64,000 nucleotides of DNA, from the NCBI RefSeq assembly GCF_900496995.4, contig NC_044014.1, positions 9,457,001 through 9,521,000 on the forward strand, given 5' to 3'. Below the pieces are notes generated by a model. The model saw nothing but the letters and a program-made list of their open reading frames with translations. It did not search any database and was not told the DNA's origin. The DNA comes from Aquila chrysaetos chrysaetos (taxonomy: Eukaryota > Chordata > Aves > Accipitriformes > Accipitridae). Positions 36,761-49,329 of the stretch are shown here, in pieces (the stretch's first letter is position 1; every line of letters begins with the position of its first letter). Both the position numbers and the translations under genes were made by a program.

Positions 36761-39700
36761 AAAAATAAGGAGATCAAAAAGATGATGAGTGTTCTGCTTT
36801 TTTATTCTGGGTTGTGATCATTAAAATGACATTCTATATTTACCATGTGTGTGTGAACAAAGTAATAAATATTTTGACCAGCACACATACCTAGATCAAT
36901 ATTTCACTCCATCTGGGTTATATCATCCCATATCTTGATCATGGACAATGAGCAACCCTAAGATGAAACTGTATTTTTGCCTGTCACATCTCAAGTCCTA
37001 TACTTTTCTTTGAAATAAGAAAGTAAAATGGAGTTGAGTATTTGTCAGTTTTCTGACATTTTTTCCAGGTTTTCATGTATTTGTATCATTGTTTCATTGG
37101 CTGTTTTATCTTGCAGGATTTGTAAGGATATTGTCTAGACAGATGGACAAAGAGAAAGTTTGCTTTTTGTAGTAACCACTATGGGGAAATGATAATGAGA
37201 AGTTTATTCAGAAATATTTTTGCTTAGAAAAAAGACCCTATTTGCTAGAATTATAAATCTGATATCACCTAGAAAGGCAGTCTGGATTTTTCCACTTTAA
37301 ACTGATTTCGCTTAAACTGAATATCTGTTTAAACTGTTTGATGAGGGAAGGAATTGCTGTTCATGGTACTCTGATTCATGTTCTACTTCTGAAAGGAACA
37401 TGAGTGCGTCCAATCTCAAATGTAAAAAAATAAAATAAAATAAAATAAAGAATGTTTTCCTCAGTTAGATGTTGAAAACTCCTTCCTGGAAAGCTGCAAA
37501 AAGGCCAAAGTATTTTTTTCTTTTAGCTCAGAAGTTCATTTTGAAGCAGTGTTCACTTACACAGCTGAAGAGCTTGATCCCAGGAGTGCTATCTGTTGAA
37601 GTCAGCGAGAGGTAAAGGATGCTCAAAATCATGCCCTAATTGCTAACTTGGCTTGAAAGTACATTCTGTGTCATCCTAAGAAGCCAGTTTACGGCAATCA
37701 TCCTGTGCTGTAATAAAATCACCGTAAGCTGTGGTGGCTGAGACTACCAGTGTATAAATGTAGCATTGAAAAGAGGTACTAAATGGATGTACCGTGTCAA
37801 TGATATTTTGGCAAATGATAAACAAGAGGTGACCAGAGATGTGCAAAAGATGATCTACTTGAGTTACTGCTTCAATGAGGATACTCTGCTTGAGTATCCT
37901 TTTGGTTTAAGTCCTTTTGTTCATAGGAAGGTCATTAAGTTTCTTTGGTTCTGGAGTATATTTTTTACTTTTAAATCCAGTGCAGTCTATTTAGTCTTTC
38001 TTGATGCTTCTTTGTGAAACATTAATGAGAAGCTCACGCACACAGTCATAGAATTTGTCTGATTACTCCATTTATATTTAATAAGCTTGCTGCTTACACT
38101 TCAGAGTAACAACAGAAATTAGATAATGCAATACGTTAGTCCTGGACTGCCCCTAAATTTGGCTCTAAATTATTCATTATACTGGCTGAGGGCAAGAGAG
38201 CTGTCGTAACCCTAAATTTATCTAAATCCTACATTGTCTAATTTGTGCCTCTTTGTTGTTATTCCCACTTTAAAAAATAACTAATTTTTATTGAAACTGA
38301 AAACATCCAGGTTTTATCTGTTGCAGATTTATCATCATTCTCTGCAGAAATACTGCAGTCAGCTAAAAAACAAAGGTAATTTAGTTGGACTTGAGCTGAA
38401 TATACAAAATGTGAGCTCTACAATCAAGTAAGACTGGGAAGATCTCTTTTGTTAAAGTCGTGATTATATTTTCTAGCTAAGACAGTATTTTTTTAAAACT
38501 GTCAATTAGACAAGAACAAAGATATTAACCAGCTGCACTCCCACATTTTTAGATTTTTATGGTTTCATTCTATAAACTAAATGTCTCTTTCATATGGGTT
38601 ATATCCAGAAACACACTATCAGTGTAATATTTTTAGGGTCTTTAAAGTAAATAAACTTGGTAAGGTAAAAGGTCTAATCTAAGCCTAGGTGGCCCTCAAG
38701 CAGAGTCTAAAATCGTATCTTAAATGTTGGTGGGCTTGTAATCTATTTACCAAAACAAACAGAATCTGTCATACCTTCGGACTCATCGCTGGGAATGTCC
38801 CATTCTTAAAAGTCATATCTGAAAACAGGACCACAAAATATAGCTCAGTTCAGATGTATCCCAAGTTTCACAAAAGCATAAATTTAATAAGAACAGCTCG
38901 CTTAAGGAGACTTGCATCCTCTGATCCGATCTTCTAGTAGAGATTTCCTGTTCTCACGGGAATGGTTCATAAACCACTTCTGAGTTTAAACCTCTAATGG
39001 AGTACATACATATGCCCAGCAGCAAATTGGACCAGGTGCCTAGGGCACTGGCTCTGAGGTTCATCTCTAAGTGTTATTGTAGACTACCTGGCTGTCTAAC
39101 AACATGGGGCAAAACCAGGCTCATGGGGAGAGGTACCAGAGCGTTAGTGAAATACCACCTCCCCCCAAAACATCTAAGGGGAAAATAAATATGAAAAATG
39201 AAGTGGGGTGTAACTATGTTACACACAAGCAAGAGGAACCCAGAAGCAGTGCATCTACCCCCACTTTTTCCTCATTGCCTGCACCACTCAGTGAAATGGC
39301 CCCACTGTGGAAAGCCCCAGTCTGGATGCGTGGCAGCACAAAAACTAGTCACTCATTCCCACACCTCAGCTTGACCAAACAACCTGGTCTAAAAGGCCAA
39401 AATGAGGAAATAGCATAGAAAATGTTGTTACAGTGTTCCTAAAATACAGTAAGTCCCCATAGGAAGTTTGGGACCTCTTTGTACTCATTGCCTTTCAGGA
39501 GATGTGTGTGCTAATGCATCATTATCATCACCTGTTATTAAGAAATAAAGTAACACATGTAAGAATCGGAGGCATTTTATCACATCTCAAGTGCTGTCTC
39601 ACTGGAACACTCACAGAGACAGATTGCATATCCTGACAGCAGTCCAAGGGGGAAAAAAACAACTTTGGGAAGGCAACACAATCTAAATTTCTCAGAGTTG

Positions 39701-42700
39701 AGCCAACAGACAGATGGCAGGAACTAAACGTCCTTAAAAAAATCCCATGGCCGTGGCTGTCCTGGCGTCAGTCTGATACTCTGCCAAACTGAGAGCCCCA
39801 GTGAATGAATTGCAAGGAGCTTATAGTTGTTTCAGTCCAAAAAAGCTTAAGGGGGAAAGAGTTGGAATACATGAACTGCTGCAAATGACGGCAGCTCGGA
39901 AAGTTAATATGGGAACCTGCCCATTCAATACTGGCAATGGGAGAGAGGGACTCTAAAAGAAATCTGTGATTTGATAGTCAAATTAATACGTAATTTTTCA
40001 GCAATAGTGGAACAGTTATTGTAACTGCTCCATGGCCAGCAGATCCAGCTGCTGGAAAGTTACCTCTTGTGCAGAAAACAAGGGCCAGGCTTTTCCCCAC
40101 TTAAATCCTCAAAAATAAAGCTTAAATTAGATTTGTCTTGGACGTGGCAGTGGCAGATTTATGGAATAGCAGCCTCTCTGCTCTTCACTCACCAGGGCTG
40201 TCTGCACAGCACGCACTCCTGGGCAGGTACCAGCTGTGTGGCTGCCCCAGCCACCGACGCTCCTCGTGCCATAGCAGAGTTAAGGTTTCCTCTTTTGTCT
40301 CAGATAAATCCCATTAAATAATGCTTTAGCTTTCCCCTGCATTTTGGAGAGCAGGAAATACCAGCTGGAGGAAGAATGAAACCTAGACCAGCAGATTGTA
40401 TCAAACAAGACTTGTGAGGCCTTTTCCTCATTCTTTTAAGTACAGCTTAATGGTTCAGACAACTAAAAGAGGATTTGCTTTCCTCTTCAGGAGGATTCAT
40501 CCAGATTTAGCTTCAAAGTCCAACTGTTTTAACACTGAAAACTGTGGGCTTTGTGAGATTCAGCAACACAGTACACTTGCTTTTCCCCAGAAATCTTCGC
40601 GTTATCTGACCAGCATAAAACAATAGTGGAGCCAGACCAGATGCTCACAGGAAGATGCTTGTGTATCAGAGAATCACCATCACATCTCCAAAATCAGTGG
40701 TGCTTTGTGCTTGGGGTCGGCAGCCAAAGCAACAGCCTTGTATGACGCTGGTAGGCCGAGCTTCAGTTCATAGGCGCACGCTCCTAAATGTTGCTGAAAA
40801 TCTTCTGAGCTTGTTTCAGAGGTTTCATGGGGCAGGGAACAGATAGAAAGGATGACCTTCCCTCAGAAGCCCTTCCCTCAACGGGTAGAGTTGGCAACGT
40901 CTCCCACTCCTAATTCATATTTCCATCTGTCCTCCCATTGAAGGATGAGGGTGAAAACATGCCTGGGGGAAGGCTGGCCACAGAGCTATTATTGGTTTTC
41001 CCTGCTTCATTGCTGTCCAAAGTGAAGGAGACATCCTGGCCAGTTACAGGCAGGCAGAAGGGGCTGCAAACACTTATAAACCACTGAGCTTATTAAACTT
41101 GCTTTGATCATCACAGTAATTCTGCGTCAAAGATGCTGTGTGGCAAATCACTGCATTGCACAAATCACTGCACTGGAGCCATTCCTGGGTGAATATTTTT
41201 CTCCCCAAAGCCTGCAACGGAGTTCTTTATTCCACAGTAAAAAGTGAGAGATTGAAGCAAACTATCGGAGGAGTGAGCAAGCTGCGGGGTCTTCTCATTT
41301 CCGCTGGGGCCAGCCTTATACAGCCAGTCCAGGCTCAGGGACCAAAGAGGACACTTAAAGCCACTTTTCTACTTTCTGGTTTTGATTGCTGTGTGCTTCT
41401 TGCCTGCGGATTCAGGCCTTTGCTATTCTATTTACCCTTCCCAGAAGTGCACTTAGCGATAAATGGAAGATTCGAATTCAGGCATTCACTCTGGGGAAAA
41501 AATAGGTTACAATAAATAATGGTCACAGGTTAAGTCACCCAGGTATTATGTATGCTCTTAATGGATATCAGAGAAAAAATATGCCATAATGCTTGCAAGT
41601 AACTTTTTTCCCCCCAACAACGTCCATTTTAAATTATATCTCATGAGAGATTTCAGCTATTTTCTTTGCTTTCAAACACAGCTTCCCTCTGTGTCTCTGA
41701 CTCTTGAAGTAGAGAGCTGAATTCAAACTGCAGAGAAATCTGTTAGAAGGTGCCTGGAGGTATATGTGGCACAAAGACACAGGAACTTTATCTTCTTTTC
41801 TGGCTGCTCTGAACTGATTGTGGGAATTAATGATTTATCTCTTTTTAAAGAACTCCTTGGAGCTACATAGTCTCAAATCAGATAAAGTATACACCATTCC
41901 CTGACCAGGCACCTGCCAATTTAGGTTTAGCCTTTAATCTGGGCCCTTCTTGTTTTACAAAGATTTGACTTAAAGAAAAGTTTCTTGAGAGATATCATCA
42001 GTGTTCATCAGTTTTCCAAAAGCTGTATGCTATTTCTTCTGAGAGCCCTGCTAGCCTGGAATTTTTTTGAGAAGAAAGGAGGAATAGCAGAAATTTACCT
42101 TTCTGCTGAGAACAATCCAATACCACACCTCTGTCCTGGGTAGATCCCTTGAACAGTGTGTAGAGCTTGAGCTGGCTTCTGACACAAGGACAAAGTTTGC
42201 CCTGGAGAGTATCACAGGAATATTTCATCCTGCCCTCAGGACCAATGTAGGTTACCAGCAGGTACAGAGAAAGCAGGCAGTTCCCTCATTGAACTAACAT
42301 CTGTTCAAGTCTGCTGCAAACTTACTTACGTATCTGTGCAAAAAGGGAGTAAGGGATTGCTCAGAAGCAGAAATACACAACATTGGTCCATAGACAAGTC
42401 TTTAAGAGGTCAATATGCATGTTTCTGGAAATGCACCAGAGACGATGTGGCTCAGTGATATTAAATCTGATTATTGACTCCCTTGTAACAAAGTCAGTGG
42501 GAGTCATCTTGCTGAAAGCATGTTTAGACTAGATACTTGGCTGATTCATGTCCTTATTTATATGAATCCTAAGTGGGATTTGTTATTTGGGGTAAAAAAG
42601 AAACCAAGCGGTTCATTCACATATACAATAAAAAGGAGTTCACACACAGTCAGAAGTCTGCCAAATGCAAGGCAGCTCCAGAGAAAAATGGCATTGTAAA

Positions 42701-45330
42701 CCACTTCATAGCTTAAAAGAAAATAAGCTGGGCGTACAACAAGGTAGGAACCATCTGCTTGGCTTCAGTGGGAATTTCCCCAGAGTAATCATTGCAGGGG
42801 TGGATAGATCATGAAATAGAGGAATTTTTTTCTTCCTCTCATAATTAAATTTACTGGGTTTCTGCAGAAGAGTTCCTGGCACAGAGTAAGACATGTATAT
42901 ATAATACCTTATCATTGTAAGGCTACATAATTACAGTGATAAACAAGCCCATTTAGTTTAGCAGAGTCTGACATTTCATCTGATTGACAGACCTCCATTT
43001 GCTACAGATCGTAAGCCCATTTTTTGTAGTCATGTCAGATTTCCCATTCAGCCGCTGCTCCACGCACCAAAATGCCTTTCCCTTCCCTCAGCATCCAAGA
43101 TAAATACCTGTTTGATGTAGTACCAGCTTTCTCTAGGAAGCTAAAATTTGAAGGGGTGACCATATTTGCTTCATTCTTCTTCATGACATTCAGACTAAGC
43201 AGTTGGCCTTTACACAGGTCTTCTGGAAAGCTGGGAGCAGAGAACATGAATCAAGGAGGTAGAGGTCTGTATGACCTTGGAATAAATTAATATTGTCCTT
43301 TGACTCGATGCTTTTGGGCCTGCACCATAAATTCTTGATCAGGATGTAAATTCAGACCTACTTCTACTTTGCTTCAGCTTTGGTATCTGGAATTAATATT
43401 GCAGGTAGTGATTCAGTTCTAATCCATCTGGAGTTAAATATTGCTGTCAATCCCGGTACACTTAACTAAGCAATATTTACAGAGCAATTGGATGTTCTGA
43501 GAACTACAATATAGTGACCTGGAATTCTTCAAGTCTTTTTCTTTTTTTCTTTCTTATTTCAATACTTTCTTTTGCGTTTCAGCTTCTTTTGCACTGGTAA
43601 TTTAACACTGTGTCACATCCTCACAGCTGACCTTTAGAGCACAAGAAGCTGGGACCACTGTGTTGGTGCTGTGCTCTTTCCCTTACAGCTTCAAATAATA
43701 CATACTAGATTTACTTTTATTTTCTATGTGAAATGAAACCAACCTTGAGAGTTACACAATGTCAGAAGGAACATTTTGTTGAATCTTTTCGAATATGCTA
43801 AGCTTTATTTTTCAAGTTCCCATGCTAACTGGAAAAGGCCAAAAGAAGAAATGATTGTCCAGTATTGTCTGTACTATTAATTAAAAATTAATAAATTAAA
43901 TGTAAAACCAAAGATGAATAATTTATCTCCAAGCAGGGGGCCTGACAAGGAAAATCCATGTTCTGGCTATATTTTCTCAAAATACATCAAGCAAAGAAAC
44001 TAACTAACTCCCACAAAGGAGTTTAAAATTATGTTGATTACATATCTTGAATGTAAATATAGTCAGGTGAGTTTACAGAGAGAGACAGCGAAAAAAATAG
44101 AAATAAGGGAAGAAAGGTTTTTAGAATAGGCTTTTATTGTATCTTTTGCAATGTTTGATTGACTTTCTAATGTCCTCTTTAGCAGTATCATTCTGCATAA
44201 TCAGAACCAGAAGGAAAAATTATCAATGAGCAAGGCAATCTAATCAGTGTTTCCTCCATAGAGTAGTTAAAGAAGCCGTATAACCCGAGACAGGGGTTAG
44301 TAGTGTTCAATATCAGACCCAGCTTGGAGACACTGGTCAATCAATGAAACCAAGCTCTTTAAGGGAAGGGCAGTAGCTTGTTTAATTGATTGTGTACGGA
44401 CTCAAATTTTGGTCATACTGTTTGCTGGACAGCTGGCTGTTTCCTGATCTCTAAAGTCTCACATTAAATATACTACCAAGCTTTTCTAAAATGCCCCATA
44501 CTCCACCAGCAAAGTCTCTGAACCTCGAGACTGACAGCATTTTGACTTGCAGGAACACAATGAGCATTTTTTGCCTCGTGGCTGCAGGGCTGCGATGCAC
44601 CAAGGCTGGCTGAGCTCTCCAGGGCACAGGAGGAACCCGTGAGCCCTCAGACGAACCCAGAACTTGAGATTTTGCTCCATTTCCTTTTCTCCAGGCAACC
44701 TGATTGTTGCACATTTAGAAAACATAAATGTTAGATGAAGTTCAGGTGGACTACGAACAACTTTCTTATTTACAGGGCAGTCCCACTGCTTGAATCCGTC
44801 CGCAGAAAGAGTTCCCAAGCTGGCACGTAACTTAATTCACACAGCTTGAGTGGTTTAAAGATACTTCTGTGTACATAATATTTGGGCCCAATGTGACTTT
44901 CAGAGAGTGCATCGCTACATGGTACAGCCCACAGTCTTCAGTAATTTCACAAGTTCTTTATCAGTCTTTACAAACATGATATTTTGCACTAACAGGCTGC
45001 TTAAGAGGACTCGGATTCCAGCTCCCGTTAAAATTAAGCAGAGCATAGATGTTCCCACCTTCTCAGCAAAGCTGAAAGCTCAGGCTGTCTGTCCTGCAGT
45101 GTAACACAGTCGTGCTGCAGTTCTGCAGGATATGCCAGATGTATTTAGGGCAGTAGCTGGACTGGGAACCGGGGTAGGTGAGGAGCAGATGCATCATCCC
45201 CTTCTGCTCCTCTGCTCTGGGGACAGATAAGCTGGGGGCGGTGGGGAGGGAGCAACCTCTGGAACCAGCGCAGCAGAAATCCCCAGGGTACGCTGAATCT
45301 GTGTTTTGGATCATTAGGGTAGAGCGTTAC
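36760..45330. other. Intergenic with microsatellite
   Basis: AT-rich DNA with one AAAAT array (37424-37449). The 125-codon plus-strand frame at 41138-41515 has no family features. I recognise no gene or transposon in this stretch. Confidence 0.6.
37424..37449. repeat. (AAAAT)n microsatellite
   Basis: Four AAAAT-type units preceded by seven A. Confidence 0.85.
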
Positions 45331-46290
45331 AGATTTTTTTTCTATAATGCGCATTTTGAGATAAATACCCGTCGCGGTGAAGCGTCTTCTATGAAATAGT
45401 CTGTTAGAAAAGGGTCAAACTGCTGATGTGCCAATTACCGTTACAAACCACCGCTGGTGAGTGTCCATGCAGCCATGCGGAACGTGGCTCACAGAAACCG
45501 GTTCAATTACGATAAAACAGTCAGATATACATCGGGCTGGATTTAACGGCCGCAAAACTGCCTTGCAATGAACAGGGTCTGCAGCCTTTGACTGATGATG
45601 AACTGGCTGTGTAAGCTTTAATTAGCCAGCGACAAGGCAGCATTATAAGAGCTGTTTTACTAGTGCAAAGTAAATACTTGCTCTCCTGCTTCCTCCATCC
45701 CTGAAATTTATTACGCACTTGGATGTGGCCACACCTGAAAGGCTGGGGGAGTGAGGAAGAGGCTTTTGCAACTTGACCCCTCAGGAGGAATAACTGCAGC
45801 TAAGCCTTCTACGCTGACACATTTTTCTGAAATATTTATGCGCTATCATCCGTTGTTGTTTACCTCATGGTCTCCTCTCCTTGCTCACCCCGAGCCGCCT
45901 TATCAGACAGCCTCCACTATTTAGGAAGCACAGAGAAAAAGTTAGGAGTCTGAAATTAGAGAAAAACCTTTTTGGTATGCACTAAAACTTCCACTAAGAG
46001 AGCTGTGGAGAATTAATTGGGCAGGCAGAAAGGGCTGGGAGCGGAGAGCAGCGGGTGCCCCAGCAACCTCACGCAAGCCTGTGAAGGGCAGAGTTCCCCT
46101 CGCCTCGGCAGGCCTGACGGTTTTAGGTGGGAACCGCCGAGTGGTCCGCTCGGTTGTTTCACCCAGCCCGTGCTGGATGCTTTCCCCTTGCCTGCTTGCA
46201 GAAAGGGCAGCCGCAGCCTCGGTAGCAGCTACAGCAGCCGCCCACAGCAGGGACAAAGGGAAAAGCCTCAGAGCAGGCAGCAGAAAGTAG
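45330..46290. promoter_or_regulatory. Candidate orphan CpG-enriched regulatory segment
   Basis: Scattered then clustered CpG (about 17 in 45890-46290) in otherwise CpG-poor intergenic DNA, next to CAATTACG, TTAATTAGCC and forkhead-like GTTGTTTAC sites (45480-45870). No conserved protein frame. Could be an enhancer or a promoter of an unannotated transcript. Confidence 0.3.
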
Positions 46291-48805
46291 GTTAGCCTGA
46301 AAGACGTGAGTGGAAACGGTGCTCTTGTAGACAGCTTTCTTATAGACTTCTGTGTATTCACTTTTTAGTGGCTCAGAAGCAGATGACATTCCTTTGCATC
46401 ATTTTCAGTGAGGAGGGAGCTGAACTCCCTCCCTTCATGCTCTCCCCTCTGACCTGTCTAATTACCGTAGGAGAAGGGGAGCCCAAAGAAAGTCAATATG
46501 GAAAAAAACCTGTTGGATCCTGGTATCGGTCAAACTGCTGGTGGAAGGGTACAACCTCCCTGAGGTCACAGATTTAGCTGAGAACAGCAGATTTGGCCTT
46601 CTCAACAATTTTGCAAGACGAGGTGCTTTTGCTGTGGGATTTTTGGTTTGCTTTGGCCAGTTGTTGTGGGTTTTTTCCTGTGTCTATATACAGGCCGCCT
46701 GAAGATAACCACGGTTTTGCCAGTGATTTTAGTGTAATAGGAATTTGATGTTGAAATACGCTGAGTTCACAGGCCATATAAACTGTAATATTTTGTACAT
46801 CTGCTCTAAATCCAGACAGCCAGAGAGCTGACGGTACATTTCCCACTGCAAACAGATCTACTAAAAAGCATGAAATAGATCTTGATTTATAGGAGAGCCA
46901 CCATCGTTGATTGTGTGTCTTACCTTAGATGGGGAATGGAAGGAGAATCGTGATCAAACACACTTTATTGACTTTATTCCTTCCTTAAAAAACAGGCAAA
47001 CTGCTGAAAATGTGCACAGTAGCCATTTTACGAAATATGAAAGCAAGCACGAAATTACAATCCTCAAATCACCAATTCAGAGCCCTCAGAAATTTTTTTT
47101 TTTCCCATTTCTTCAACTATAATTTCCGGACTGGAGCTCTAGCCATTAATAGCAGCTACATCATTACACTGCCGTGACACTTCAGCAGCACCCTCATCCA
47201 TTTCAGTCATTGATCCACTAATGTGCGCCGGATGAAAAAGGAAAAGGTCCAGCTCGTTCATCCTCCCCCTCCTTTCTCCTCCTCTCACCAGGTGGCAACC
47301 ACTCACCCTTTGCTTTAAATCCCTATCAGATTTCAGATGCTCAGTGTTAATTGTCTCAGTACAAGGACTGACCCCAGACAGCGAAACTAAAATTGAAGTA
47401 ACAGGGCCATAGAAGTGGGTGAAATGCTACAGAAGCGAATGGATCTGCAGCTGCTTGCCTTGGCCCACAGTCTGCTGACAGCACTGGAAACGACAAGTTG
47501 GAGCTGGAGCCTTAAGGCACGCTTGTCGGCATTGGATTCTTCCTGGAATGTGAAGCCAAACCAGGAAAAGAGCAGGAGAAAGGCTAAAGAAATTAGGCAA
47601 TACGATCAAAGGTACAGCAACGTACTGCTGGAGAAACGGTACTTTACGTAGCATCAACTGCACAAGTAATTCTGTAATTCCAGTTGCATATGGAGGAAAA
47701 AAATATCTTTCCTATAGACATCCATAGGTAATCCATATTGCAACTCTGTGTTTAGGTGATCTTCTGAGTTACAGAGGTACTGAGCTGAAAGATACATTGC
47801 TTATGGTTGTAGCTTGTTGGGGTTTTCTAATCCAGTAGCCTGATTATTTATTTATTTATTTATTTTTAAATCTATCCAACTAACCTATAGGCACATTCTT
47901 GCTTTCCCTTTTCACTCTTCGCCTGGTACATTTGTTCTTTTGTTATGCTTTTCCTCATCTTTATATTGCTCATTTTGGGATCAAAGGATAAAGGAAATAA
48001 AAATCCTGTTAGTTTTCAAAGGTCCACACAGCAGTAGATAATTGGTTTCCAATCAAGCCCAGACTGTCTTTGATCTCCAAAGCCCTTGCAAAGAACATTT
48101 TGCTAAGACACAAGCATATGTGTTTGGTAGCACTACCAGGAGATCTAATTTTGAAAGTCTGCAATTACCTGTGCAGTGGCACTTAGAAAGATGAGAGGGA
48201 CTGATAACAAAGCTGTGTTTTTATACCATCTTCCATTAAACTTGCATTAATGAGACATAACTACACTCTTCTGAAGAGATACTTTCAGTAATATTTCTCT
48301 CATGCTGTAGTAACAGAGGTGATGGGTCGTGCAGCAGGGTCAGGGACAGAAACCAGCTCCTTCCAGCTCCCCAGACCACAGTTCAGCCACGCGACCATCC
48401 TTCCTTGCTGGAGATTGCTGCCCTTTCCTATTCTTCATGAAGCCAAATAGAAATTTGCTGCCCATTCCCACCCTGGTTCAAGTTTCCACCTCCAGACAGC
48501 AGTTTATAACCTTTGGCTGTGCTGGTTGAACCGTTTGGGCTGTGTTGCAATGATCAGGGAAATGTTCTTGTTTATGTATATCTTTCAACAAGAACAAAAC
48601 ATGGTGCCTGGCAGCTAAGGACACAAACTTTTTTAAACCAGCTTTCCCACCAGAAGAACCGTAACGTGAAACTATACGCTTGTTCATCTTTGCAAGCAGT
48701 TAATCTATCCTGTCACTTTGAACCTTAATGCCCTTCATTTTACCTTCTCTTACTCACTAAATGTCCTCTTCTCTCTCCACCCACGCTTAAACCCACCGAA
48801 ACACA
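46290..48805. other. Intergenic
   Basis: Contains a conserved-noncoding-looking stretch around 47120-47240 and a TTTA microsatellite (47845-47866). No gene recognised. Confidence 0.6.
47845..47866. repeat. (TTTA)n microsatellite
   Basis: ATTTATTTATTTATTTATTT-type array in intergenic DNA. Confidence 0.85.
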
Positions 48806-49109
48806 TGGGTGGATGTCGGTCTCTTCTCCCAAGTAAGAAGCGATGGGACAAGAGGAAACGGCCTCACGTTGCGGCAGGGGAGGTTTAGATTGGATATTAG
48901 GAAAAATTTCTTCACCGAAAGGGTTGTCAGGCATTGGAACAGGCTGCCCAGGGAAGTGGTGGAGTCACCATCCCTGGAGGTATTTAAAAAACGTGTGGAT
49001 GTGGTGCTCAGGGCCATGGTTTAGTGGTGGCCTTGGTAGTATTAGGCTTATGGTTGGACTCAATGATCTTAAAGGTCTTTTCCAACCTAAATGATTCTAT
49101 GATTCTATA
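48806..49109 (+). mobile_element. CR1 LINE, 5'-truncated 3' end
   Basis: About 300 bp matching the CR1 3' end: GGTCTCTTCTCCCAAGTAA, then GGTTTAGATTGGATATTAGG, AAATTTCTTCACCGAAAGGG, GGCATTGGAACAGGCTGCCC, then GGTTGGACTCAATGATCTTA and the tail ATGATTCTATGATTCTAT. The plus-strand frame at 48809-49024 is the C-terminal remnant of the reverse-transcriptase ORF (LFSQVRS...[20 protein letters not shown]). The copy is well preserved, hence fairly young. Severe 5' truncation is normal for CR1. Confidence 0.95.
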
Positions 49110-49186
49110 CAAAAAAGCAAAGTGTGTTCATGCTAGAAAAACATCAGATACTCTGGGTGAAATGACTGATGTTGGGTTTGTAGGAA

Positions 49187-49327
49187 TCTCTCTTTTCCTT
49201 TCTTTTTCTTTTTCTTTTTGTGTTCCTTTTCCTCCTTCTTTTCCTTCTTTTTCTTTTTCTTCTTTTTTGTCTTTCTTTTTTCCTTTTTTTTTTCCTTTTC
49301 CTTTTCCTTTTCCTTTCTTACTCTTCA
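49187..49327 (+). repeat. Polypyrimidine (TTTTC/CCTTTT)n tract
   Basis: About 140 bp almost without purines, 80 bp beyond the CR1 tail. Frames through it give artificial Phe/Ser-rich (plus) or Lys/Glu-rich (minus) peptides. Homopurine-homopyrimidine DNA of this length can form triplex structures. Confidence 0.9.
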
Positions 49328-49329
49328 TG

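Noticed and set aside
41138-41515. Plus-strand 125-codon frame as a gene
   Set aside because: No motif or homology I can recognise; Trp/Leu/Cys-rich composition typical of chance frames.
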